58,095 nt of DNA from Myxococcales bacterium (GTDB lineage Bacteria; Myxococcota_A; Polyangia; Palsa-1104), in NCBI GenBank assembly GCA_003170275.1, contig PNAM01000083.1, positions 1 through 58,095 on the forward strand. Reading direction: 5' to 3'. Position 1 is the first letter of the stretch. Each line of letters starts with the position of its first letter. Under the pieces are notes generated by a model that was not told the origin of the DNA, searched no databases, and saw nothing but the letters and a program-made list of their open reading frames with translations. This document shows, piece after piece, positions 27,671 through 34,987 of this stretch. Both the position numbers and the translations under genes were made by a program.

Positions 27671-28057
27671 ATGGCCAAGGACTACAAATGCCCGGCATGC
27701 CAAAACGAGGTCGACCGGGCCGCGACCGTTTGCTCGAATCCCGTGTGTCGCGCGAACCTGGCGTTTTGCTCACACTGTCGGGACGTCACGACCTACACGC
27801 TCGCGGAGAAGGGCGAAGGTCGGTTGGGTCGCGACAAGTTCAAGTGCGCTCGCTGCGAGCGGCTCGGCGTGAAGTGTCTCACCTGGCTCGTGGGCGGGTA
27901 CTGCAACGGCCTCGCTCGTGCGAACGATCCAGGCGCCCGGGGGATGGACAAGCCGCTCTGCTCCGCCTGTAACGATCGCGTCGGAGAAGTGGGGCGTTCG
28001 GTGATCAGTTGGTCGTTGATCGGCGCCGTCGGGGGCCTGCTTCGTCCGAAACGCTGA
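27671..28057 (+). CDS. Zinc-ribbon protein
   Basis: 128 residues with multiple CxxC pairs: CPAC near 7, CSNPVC near 21, CSHC near 33, CARC near 59 and CSAC near 97. These suggest two or three zinc ribbons. The C-terminus ends with a short hydrophobic stretch (VISWSLIGAVGGLL) and KR. No enzyme signature is present. It lies 107 bases from the divergent sigma gene, and its stop is 4 bases before thrB, so it likely opens a three-gene operon. It may be a nucleic-acid or protein-interaction factor. Confidence 0.75.
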   Translation: MAKDYKCPACQNEVDRAATVCSNPVCRANLAFCSHCRDVTTYTLAEKGEGRLGRDKFKCARCERLGVKCLTWLVGGYCNGLARANDPGARGMDKPLCSACNDRVGEVGRSVISWSLIGAVGGLLRPKR

Positions 28058-28061
28058 CGCA

Positions 28062-29000
28062 ATGGCGCTCTTGACCCGGCTCACTCATCAGGACGCGCAC
28101 GCCATCCTTGAAGGGTACGGGCTGTTGCTGGAGACGATCGTCGCGCTCCCGGCGAAGGGCACCGTCAACTCGAACTTTCGCGTCCGTGCATCCGGCGCCA
28201 ATTGGTTTCTGCGCGTGAACGAGGGGAAGCGGGACGATGACGTCGTCGCCGAAGCGGAGCTTGTCGCCCGCCTGCGCGCCGGCGGGCTTCCCACCCCCGA
28301 AGTGGTCAAGACGCGCGACGGAGACTGGTTTTCTCGCGCGGGCAGCAAGCCCGTGACGCTGTTTCCCTGGCTCGAGGGGTATGAGGCCGACCCGCGCCCG
28401 GACGACGCATCGACGGTGCGAGTCGTCGGACGCGCGCTCGGCATCCTGCACCGCTCGGGCAACCAACTGCAGGTCGCAGCACTGCCGCGCAATCACTACA
28501 GCCTGGACGAGCTCGAACGCCGGCTCACCAGCTTCGCCAGCGATGTTCGCTTTTCCGACATCGCCCCCTCGCTCGGCGACGAGCTCATTCGCGCCCGCCG
28601 CCGTTCCGCGCCGCCGTCCGGGCTCATCCACCAGGACCTGTTTCCGGACAACCTCCTGGTTGATTCGTCGGGTGGGCTCGTCGCCGTGCTCGACCTGGAG
28701 CAGGCGACGTTCGGATCTTTCGTGTACGACCTCGCGGTTAGCGCGAACGCGTGGTGCTGGAACGGGCAGCGCATCTGCGAGCCTGCGGTCGAGGCGATGT
28801 TCGCGGCCTACGAGCAGGAGCGCTCGTTGACGAGTGCCGAGCGAAACGCGTTCGTCGATGAGGCCCGGCTGGCCGCCGCGCGGTTCACCATCACGCGCAT
28901 CACGGATGTGTTTCTTCCGGCAAACGTCGATGAGGACCTACGCCGGCGCAAAGACTGGCGCGAGTACGCCGATCGGCTCGCGTATTGGCAGGGGGCATGA
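28062..29000 (+). CDS. thrB: Homoserine kinase type II (APH-fold)
   Basis: 312 residues with aminoglycoside-phosphotransferase fold. NSNFRV near residue 37 is the nucleotide loop, HQDLFPDNLLV near 190 is the catalytic loop, and LDLEQATFGSFVYDLAVSANAWCW near 210 matches homoserine kinases. The reaction is ATP-dependent phosphorylation of homoserine to O-phosphohomoserine in threonine synthesis. The metal-binding D in LDLEQ replaces the more usual DFY; the family is broad and other small-molecule kinases are possible. Its stop overlaps the next ATG (ATGA). Confidence 0.8.
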   Translation: MALLTRLTHQDAHAILEGYGLLLETIVALPAKGTVNSNFRVRASGANWFLRVNEGKRDDDVVAEAELVARLRAGGLPTPEVVKTRDGDWFSRAGSKPVTLFPWLEGYEADPRPDDASTVRVVGRALGILHRSGNQLQVAALPRNHYSLDELERRLTSFASDVRFSDIAPSLGDELIRARRRSAPPSGLIHQDLFPDNLLVDSSGGLVAVLDLEQATFGSFVYDLAVSANAWCWNGQRICEPAVEAMFAAYEQERSLTSAERNAFVDEARLAAARFTITRITDVFLPANVDEDLRRRKDWREYADRLAYWQGA

Positions 29001-29719
29001 GGTTTCCTGCAGCGCTCGGATTGGCCGCGCTGGTCCATGGCTCGGCCGCGCTGGTATTGGCGCTGGCCTGGCCGCGGTACTCGAACATGCCGGTCGAGGT
29101 CGTGCCCATCGTCGAGCTACAGCCGAGTCTGGCCGCAGGAGGCGAGACAGGAGTGCCACCAACTGGCGTCCCTGCGCCGGGAGAGACTCGCAGGCCGCGC
29201 ACGGGAAGCAAGGCCGCGCCCTCCATGGCAATTGCTGCGCAGGAACATTCGCCGGCCGACCCACCGGGACTGAAGGCGACCGCGACGATCCAGTCGGAGC
29301 CGGGCGGCGATATCCTCGCGGCGGCCGACAATGACCTATCGGGCGCGGCTGGTAGCGATCGCCGCGGCTCAACGACCGCCGCTGCAGCCGGCGGCCCAGC
29401 CCCCGGCGCCGGCTCGGGGTCTCCTTCAATGACGGGTGGTCTCGGCAGTGCCGATCGCAGCGCGTTGATCGCCGAGACGCGCGCCCGCATCCGTTCGCAT
29501 AGGCGCTATCCGGAGTTGTCCCGCCGTCGCGGCATCGAAGGTGTAGTCGGCCTGGCCTTTCGTGTCCAGCCCGATGGACACGTCACCGATCTGATCGTTC
29601 GCCGCAGCGCCGATCCGGCTCTCGATGAGGCCGCGCGCGAGGCCGTGCTGGCGGCGATGCCGCTTCCGCCGCTCGGCGAGGTCGAGATCGATCTCGACTT
29701 CGTCCTGCACGAGCGCTGA
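28997..29719 (+). CDS. tonB: TonB-family energy transducer
   Basis: 240 residues. One N-terminal membrane helix (about 6-26, LGLAALVHGSAALVLALAW), a Gly/Pro/Ala-rich spacer (35-155), and a C-terminal TonB domain (about 160-240) with HRRYPELSRRRGIEGVVGLAFRVQ (first part) and a DPALDEAAREAVLAAMPLPP helix. TonB passes proton-motive force to outer-membrane receptors. It converges tail-to-tail with btuD with no spacing, in the B12 locus, so it is a good candidate to energise the BtuB-like receptor at 34988-37054. No ExbB/ExbD is in the window. Confidence 0.88.
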   Translation: MRFPAALGLAALVHGSAALVLALAWPRYSNMPVEVVPIVELQPSLAAGGETGVPPTGVPAPGETRRPRTGSKAAPSMAIAAQEHSPADPPGLKATATIQSEPGGDILAAADNDLSGAAGSDRRGSTTAAAAGGPAPGAGSGSPSMTGGLGSADRSALIAETRARIRSHRRYPELSRRRGIEGVVGLAFRVQPDGHVTDLIVRRSADPALDEAAREAVLAAMPLPPLGEVEIDLDFVLHER

Positions 29720-30493
29720 TCAACGCGGCGACATCGGCAGCAGAAAGCGTGCGCCGGTGAGCTCGTTGACTCCGACGTAGACCTCCACGCCGAACGTCTC
29801 TTTGACCAGGCGGTAGGTCAGGATCTCTTCCACCGTGCCAATCAGCGCCGGCGCGCCCGGCCGCACCAGCAGTAGTCGCTCGCAGTAGGCGGCGGCGAGG
29901 TTGAGATCGTGGACCACGACCACCACCGTCACGCCGCGCTCGTGGCGATCCTTCAGTAGGTCGAAGATCGCGATCTGATGGTGGATGTCGAGCGCAGCCA
30001 CGGGTTCGTCGAGAACCAGCAGCTCCGGATCTTGCGCGAGCGCGCGCGCCAGGAGCACCCGCTTGCGCTCGCCGCCCGACAGCGTATACAGCGGCCGATC
30101 GGCCAGCGCTTCGACGCCGGTTTGCTGCATCGCGAGGCGCGCCACGGTCAGATCCGCTTCGCGCTCGAACCCGAGCGGGCCGAGGTGCGCGATTCGCCCC
30201 ATGAGCACGACTTCCAGCGCATTGAATGGAAACTCCAGCGCTTCTTCTTGCGTGACCGCCGCGACGATCCGCGCAAACTCGCGCCGCGAGTAGTCCGCCA
30301 CCGGGCGTCCCTTGATCAGGACCCGGCCGCTTTGAGGCGCGAGCAACCCGAGGAGCAGCCGGACCACCGTCGACTTGCCGGCTCCGTTCGGCCCGATCAC
30401 GCCGAGCAGCTGCCCGCGCGGCACGTCGATCGACAGCCCCTCGAGGACCCGCCGCCCGTCGTAGCCGAAGCGAACCTGCTCGAGCGCGATCAC
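29720..30493 (-). CDS. btuD: Cobalamin ABC transporter ATPase
   Basis: 257 residues. ATPase of the FecE/BtuD class: Walker A GPNGAGKST near 36-44, Q-loop VTQEE, signature LSGGERKRVLLARAL near 135, Walker B LLVLDEPVAALD near 158 and His switch VVVHD. It energises B12 import with BtuC. The GTG at 30493 is used because it overlaps the stop of the BtuF-like gene (GTGA) and gives the normal N-terminus MIALEQVRFGYD; an ATG at 30544 would add 17 residues inside that gene. Confidence 0.93.
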   Translation of the reverse strand: MIALEQVRFGYDGRRVLEGLSIDVPRGQLLGVIGPNGAGKSTVVRLLLGLLAPQSGRVLIKGRPVADYSRREFARIVAAVTQEEALEFPFNALEVVLMGRIAHLGPLGFEREADLTVARLAMQQTGVEALADRPLYTLSGGERKRVLLARALAQDPELLVLDEPVAALDIHHQIAIFDLLKDRHERGVTVVVVVHDLNLAAAYCERLLLVRPGAPALIGTVEEILTYRLVKETFGVEVYVGVNELTGARFLLPMSPR

Positions 30494-31347
30494 CGCAGCC
30501 CAACCTGCCCCGCGGGCAGCGGCCCAACTGGCGCGCGGCCCCATTCCGCGAAGATCGCGTGCATCCGGCGCGCGCCCTCGGCCAGCCGCGGCCCCGGGCG
30601 CATGACGAACTGGTCGTCCACCACGCGCACCCAGCCGTCGCGGATCACGCGCAGCTCGGCGAATCCGGGCCGCCGCGCGATTCGCTCGAGGGACACCTTC
30701 TCACCCATTCCGCACCACGCCGCCAGGAACAGATCGGGATCGCGCGCCACCACGTCCGCGGCGCTCACCACCCGTCCGGGCGATGGCACCCGCAGCTTTC
30801 GATCGGCGAAGACATTGTCGCCGCCGGCCAACGTCACCATCTCGGCCGCCCAATCGCCCACCATATATAGAGGATCCGACGGCCCCCATTCCTCGGCGTA
30901 GACGCGCGGGCGCCTGTGCAAGGAGCGCGCCGCCGCCGCGACGGCAGTCAGTTCATCCCTCATGCTCGAAGCGAGCATCCGGCCCTCGGATTCGCGCTCG
31001 ACCAGCCGCCCGAGCAGGATGAAGTCCTCGATCACCTCCAGCAGGGAGGTCGGGTTCTGGCACAGCACGCGCACCTCGGCCTCGACCAGCGCGCGCATGT
31101 GATCTCGGTGCAGGAACGACGAACCGATCACCAGATCCGGCTTCAGCGCCAGGACCTCGTCGACCCCGACCTTCTGGAATCCGCCGATGCGCGGGATGCG
31201 GTTGGCGTCTTCCGGATACGTGCAGTGTCGCGTGACGCCCACCAGCCGGTGCTGCTCGCCGAGCGCGAACAAGGTCTCGGTGATCGACGGCGCCAACGCG
31301 ACGATTCGCTTGGGTCCGCGGGCCAGCTCAGCGATCGGGGGGAACAT
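30490..31347 (-). CDS. BtuF-like cobalamin-binding protein without signal peptide
   Basis: 285 residues, helical-backbone metal-receptor fold: RIVALAPSITETLFALG near 14, HRLVGVTRHCTYPEDA near 34, a conserved SLLEVIEDFILLGRL near 100 and MYMV-like DPLYMVGDWAAEMVTLAGG near 160. No signal peptide or lipobox is visible. AGGAGG sits just before the ATG, supporting this start. Such leaderless BtuF relatives are widespread and may handle cobalamin in the cytoplasm or be exported another way. It overlaps the upstream lipoprotein BtuF by 20 bases. Confidence 0.87.
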   Translation of the reverse strand: MFPPIAELARGPKRIVALAPSITETLFALGEQHRLVGVTRHCTYPEDANRIPRIGGFQKVGVDEVLALKPDLVIGSSFLHRDHMRALVEAEVRVLCQNPTSLLEVIEDFILLGRLVERESEGRMLASSMRDELTAVAAAARSLHRRPRVYAEEWGPSDPLYMVGDWAAEMVTLAGGDNVFADRKLRVPSPGRVVSAADVVARDPDLFLAAWCGMGEKVSLERIARRPGFAELRVIRDGWVRVVDDQFVMRPGPRLAEGARRMHAIFAEWGRAPVGPLPAGQVGLR

Positions 31348-32233
31348 GGGCCTCCTCGGGAACCAACAAACGGGCGAGCGCCTCGGCGCCTTCGACGACG
31401 CGCGGCCCCGGCCGGAACAACAGGTCCCCGTCGATCAGGTACACCCGGTGATCGCGCACGGCGGGGACCGTGGTCAGCCGTTCGAGCGGCGCGAGCGGCG
31501 GCGATCCGTAGGCGTGCGTGCCGACCACCAGCGCTTCTGGCGCGCGCGCCATGACCCGCTCGAGGCTGTAGTTGGGGAACGGGATCGCGCTGTCGTCGAC
31601 GATGTTCACGCCGCCGGCCGCCGTGATCAGGTCGTCGAGGTGGCTGGCGCGTCCGGCGACCACCAGCGGCTCGCTCCACACCACCAAAAGCGTCCGAACC
31701 GGACGTCGCCCGGCGTGCCGCGCGCGCAAGGCCTCCAGCCGCGCGCGCATAGAGCGTGTCAGCACACGCGCTTCGGGCAGGCGGCCGATCGCGTCTCCGA
31801 TGCTTTCGATGTCCTCGTAGATCTGCGCCAACGTGTCGGCCTTGGACACGAACACCGCGATCCCGGTCCGTTCGATCGCCTGCGTGGTCGCCTGCGTGTT
31901 GGCGGTGGTCGCGGTGAGCACCAGATCCGGCCGGAGCGCGACGATCCGCTCCAGGCTGGGCTCGAGGTTGGCGCCGACTTTGTCCACCTTGCGCGTCTCG
32001 GGCGGCCAGTCGCTGTAGCGATCGAGCCCCACCACGCGATCACCCGCGCCCAGCGCGTAGACGATCTCGGTGGAGGACGGCGAGAGCGAGACTACGCGCG
32101 CCACGCGGTCCGGCACCAGGACCGGGCGCCCGAGCCCGTCGCGCACGGTGCGCCGTCCGGTCGCTGCGGCCGGCGCAACCCGCGTGCAGCCGCCAACAGC
32201 GATCGTGACGACCAGCGCGAGCGCCGCGCGCAC
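31328..32233 (-). CDS. btuF: Cobalamin-binding lipoprotein
   Basis: 301 residues. Signal ALALVVTIAVGGC places the lipidated Cys near residue 16, followed by the BtuF-type fold: RVVSLSPSSTEIVYALG near 49, RVVGLDRYSDWP near 67 and PDLVLTATTANTQ near 103. A periplasmic or membrane-anchored donor for BtuCD. The GTG at 32233 follows the btuC stop by 2 bases and gives a proper lipoprotein signal; a longer frame to 32296 overlaps btuC. The paired BtuF-like genes suggest division of labour. Confidence 0.9.
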   Translation of the reverse strand: MRAALALVVTIAVGGCTRVAPAAATGRRTVRDGLGRPVLVPDRVARVVSLSPSSTEIVYALGAGDRVVGLDRYSDWPPETRKVDKVGANLEPSLERIVALRPDLVLTATTANTQATTQAIERTGIAVFVSKADTLAQIYEDIESIGDAIGRLPEARVLTRSMRARLEALRARHAGRRPVRTLLVVWSEPLVVAGRASHLDDLITAAGGVNIVDDSAIPFPNYSLERVMARAPEALVVGTHAYGSPPLAPLERLTTVPAVRDHRVYLIDGDLLFRPGPRVVEGAEALARLLVPEEAHVPPDR

Positions 32234-32235
32234 GA

Positions 32236-33252
32236 TCAGAACACTCGCTCGGCGCCGCGCCGCCGCAGGATGAACAGGAAGAACGGCGCGCCGCATAGCG
32301 CAGTCAACACGCCCACGGTCGGCTCGGTGCCGATCGCCAGGAACGACATTCGCGCAGCCGTGTCGGCGGCGACCAGAAAGGCCGCGCCGCCCAGCGCGCT
32401 CGCCGGCAAGAGCACGCGATGATCCGGCCCGAGCGTTCCACGCAGCACGTGCGGCACGACGATGCCGACGAAGCCGATCGGCCCGGCGAACGCCACCGCC
32501 GCACCGGTGAGCAACGACGCGGCGAGAAAGATCAGGCGTCGGGTGCGCTCGGTCTCCACGCCCACCGCGTGCGCGCCTTCATCGCCGAGCGCCAGCGCGT
32601 TCATCGGGACGGCCAGCGAGTAGAGGATCGCCAGCCCGGCGGCGACGTACGCACCCAGCGCGGCCAGCCGCACCGGCTCGACCGGGCTCAGCGTTCCGGT
32701 CAGCCAATACAACGCGCCGTGCGCCGCGTCCGGCGAGGCGATCAGCCGGATGGCGACGATGATCGCCGCGGCCAACGCGTTGACCACCACGCCGGCGAGG
32801 AGCGCCACGTTGGGCACCAGGCGCCCGCGCACGCGCCCGAAGATGAACACCGTGCCGATCGCCGCGAGCGCGCCGACGAACGCCCACAAGGGCAGCGTCC
32901 AGGTCTCGAGCCAGCCGGTGCCGTTGCCGATCACGATCGCGGCCGTGCCGCCCACCGCCGCGCCGCCCGAGACGCCGAGCACGTACGGATCCGCCAGCGG
33001 GTTGCGCAAGATCGCCTGGAACGCCACGCCGGCCGGCGCCAGCGCCGCGCCCACCAGCGCGCCGAGCGCGACGCGCGTGATCCGCGTGCCGAACAAGATG
33101 CCGGCGTCGACCGAGCCTGGATCGCTGAACGCGCGCCGCAGGTCCACGTGCTCGACCCCGAAGGTCAGCGAGAACGCGATCACCACGGCGAGCGCGACCA
33201 GCGACAAGAGCGTCACCCGCAGCACCCGCAGCGGCGTCGTGCGCGCGACCAT
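32236..33252 (-). CDS. btuC: Cobalamin ABC transporter permease
   Basis: 338 residues, FecCD/BtuC family with about ten membrane helices. Conserved features include PLADPYVLGVSGGAAVGG near 90, ALLAGVVVNALAAAI near 155, and the coupling loop GEGAHAVGVE-like segment near 230, followed by GPIGFVGIVVPH near 267. It forms the channel for B12 with BtuD. The start is ATG 33252 or ATG 33267 (5 residues longer). The divergent cobU ATG is only 26 bases away, leaving little promoter space. Confidence 0.92.
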   Translation of the reverse strand: MVARTTPLRVLRVTLLSLVALAVVIAFSLTFGVEHVDLRRAFSDPGSVDAGILFGTRITRVALGALVGAALAPAGVAFQAILRNPLADPYVLGVSGGAAVGGTAAIVIGNGTGWLETWTLPLWAFVGALAAIGTVFIFGRVRGRLVPNVALLAGVVVNALAAAIIVAIRLIASPDAAHGALYWLTGTLSPVEPVRLAALGAYVAAGLAILYSLAVPMNALALGDEGAHAVGVETERTRRLIFLAASLLTGAAVAFAGPIGFVGIVVPHVLRGTLGPDHRVLLPASALGGAAFLVAADTAARMSFLAIGTEPTVGVLTALCGAPFFLFILRRRGAERVF

Positions 33253-33278
33253 TGGACCTTTTAGCATATAGTCGCCCG

Positions 33279-33803
33279 ATGTCTCGTCTGGTGCTGGTCA
33301 CGGGAGGCGCGCGCTCGGGCAAGAGCCGGTTTGCCGAAGGTCGCGTGCGGGCGCTGGCGCCCATGGCCGAGTGGCTGTACGTCGCGACCGCCGAGCCGTT
33401 CGACGACGAAATGCGCGCCCGCATCGCACGTCACCAGTCCGATCGCGGCGCCGGCTGGCGCACCATCGAAGCGCCGCACGATCCGGCCGAAGCGATCGCG
33501 CGCGAGTCGTCGCAGGTCGGCGCCACGCTGGTCGATTGCGTCACTCTGTGGCTGTCCAATCGCATGCTCGCCGGCGCAGACAGCGCGACGTTGCTCGCCG
33601 CGGTCGAACAGCTCGCCAGCACCGCGCGCGCGGCGTCCTGCCCGGTGGTGATGGTCACCAACGAAGTCGGTCAAGGGATCGTCCCCGACAGCCCGGTCGG
33701 GCGCCGCTTTCGCGACCTCGCCGGCTTCGCCAACCAACGGCTGGCGGCCTCCGCCGACGAGGTCGTGCTGGTTTCCTGCGGTCTTCCGCTGCAACTCAAA
33801 TGA
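33279..33803 (+). CDS. cobU: Adenosylcobinamide kinase/guanylyltransferase
   Basis: 174 residues. Walker A GGARSGKS at 9-16, the TAEPFDDEMRARIARHQ region near 38 containing the guanylylated His, and LVDCVTLWLSNRM near 85. CobU phosphorylates adenosylcobinamide and transfers GMP, a step in salvage and nucleotide-loop assembly of B12. No cobS/cobT is in the window, so the rest of the pathway lies elsewhere or the cell uses imported cobinamide. It is transcribed against the surrounding transport genes: 26 bases from btuC and 4 bases from the propeller lipoprotein. Confidence 0.95.
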   Translation: MSRLVLVTGGARSGKSRFAEGRVRALAPMAEWLYVATAEPFDDEMRARIARHQSDRGAGWRTIEAPHDPAEAIARESSQVGATLVDCVTLWLSNRMLAGADSATLLAAVEQLASTARAASCPVVMVTNEVGQGIVPDSPVGRRFRDLAGFANQRLAASADEVVLVSCGLPLQLK

Positions 33804-33807
33804 CTCC

Positions 33808-34968
33808 CTACTGGAACGCGATCGCGTAGGGGTTCTGACCGATGTCGAGCGGCGGCGCGGTGAGCTTCGAGCCGTCGGCCTTGCCGATGTAGACGCCCGC
33901 CTTGAGCTTGCTGCTGTCGGTCGAGCCGGGGAAGAAGTCGACGCCCACGTACAGCTCGCCGCTGGGCGCGACGGTGGCGAACGGGATAAAGCCCGCCGCG
34001 TCGGTGACGTCGCCGATCAGCTTGCCGGTCGACGGATTGAACGAGACCACCTTGCTCGACGAGAGCTGCGGCGGACCCATGGGCTGCGGCTCGAGGTCGA
34101 AGTAGATGGTCGCGAACGCGAGCGTCTTGGACACCACGTCCACGCTCGACGGCCGTCCGTTCAGATCGGTGTCCTTCAAGACGAACCCGAGTGACTTCTT
34201 CTTGCCGAGATCGACGCGTTCGATCCCGCCGGTGTTGTCCGGCGCGCCGCCAAACGGGCCTGACGCCGCCACCAACACCGTCTCGCAGTCGCCAGATTCT
34301 GCCGCCATCGCGTTGGGGTTCTTCCCGGTCAGTTGGATGATGTCGCCGAGCGTGTCCTTGGCCGGGTCGATGATGGCGATCCGTCCGCCGCCGGTCGGCA
34401 GGTAGGTCATCTCGTCGTAGTCCTGCGTGAGCAGATAGAGGAGGCCGTTGCACGAGTAGAGCCCGCCTGCCTCGGGCTTGCCGTCGGTGTCGGCCGTTGC
34501 CGTGGGCACGTTGATCCACTTGATGGCGCCCTGCGGCTGGCTTGAGTCGAGCACGCCCAGCGCGTGCGCCGAGTCGTTCCCCAGCAGGCTCACGTACACC
34601 TTGGTGCCGACCACCGCCAGATCGCTCGGGTCGCTGGTGTTGTGAGACACGCTCGCGTCGCCGGTCAGGATCTCGATCGGGGACTTCCAGCTTGAGGTGT
34701 CGTAGATGAACAGCGATCCGGGCCCGCGGTTGAGCACGTAGGCCTTTGCGCCGGCGATCCGGATGGCGGAGTCCTGATCGATGCTGGTGTCGATGGCCAT
34801 GACCACTTTGTGATCGGCCAGCCCAACGCTGTTGACCGCGCCGCCGGCGCCAAAGCCGCCGGAGGTGAGCACGATGGCGGTGTTTCCCGACGGCAGCGGC
34901 GGGTTTTCGTCGCCCGGACTGCAGCCGGCGGCGAGGAAGATGGACAGCGCTACGTAGGTCTTGGTCAT
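33808..34968 (-). CDS. Beta-propeller lipoprotein of the B12 locus (possible BtuG analogue)
   Basis: 386 residues. Signal LSIFLAAGC (lipidated Cys at about 16) and an SPGDENPP linker. The mature part shows repeated blades: SGGFGAGGAVNSV near 37, KAYVLNRGPGSLFIYD near 75, LAVVGTKVYVSLLG near 118, GRIAIIDPAKDTLGDII near 196, and a final SGELYVGVDFFPG. It follows btuB by 19 bases with AGGAG before the ATG, so it is under the same cobalamin riboswitch. In Bacteroides the surface propeller lipoprotein BtuG binds B12 with extreme affinity and caps BtuB; this gene has the same fold and position. Homology to BtuG itself was not tested. Confidence 0.87.
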   Translation of the reverse strand: MTKTYVALSIFLAAGCSPGDENPPLPSGNTAIVLTSGGFGAGGAVNSVGLADHKVVMAIDTSIDQDSAIRIAGAKAYVLNRGPGSLFIYDTSSWKSPIEILTGDASVSHNTSDPSDLAVVGTKVYVSLLGNDSAHALGVLDSSQPQGAIKWINVPTATADTDGKPEAGGLYSCNGLLYLLTQDYDEMTYLPTGGGRIAIIDPAKDTLGDIIQLTGKNPNAMAAESGDCETVLVAASGPFGGAPDNTGGIERVDLGKKKSLGFVLKDTDLNGRPSSVDVVSKTLAFATIYFDLEPQPMGPPQLSSSKVVSFNPSTGKLIGDVTDAAGFIPFATVAPSGELYVGVDFFPGSTDSSKLKAGVYIGKADGSKLTAPPLDIGQNPYAIAFQ

Positions 34969-34987
34969 GGAACGTTCTCCTGGTTGG

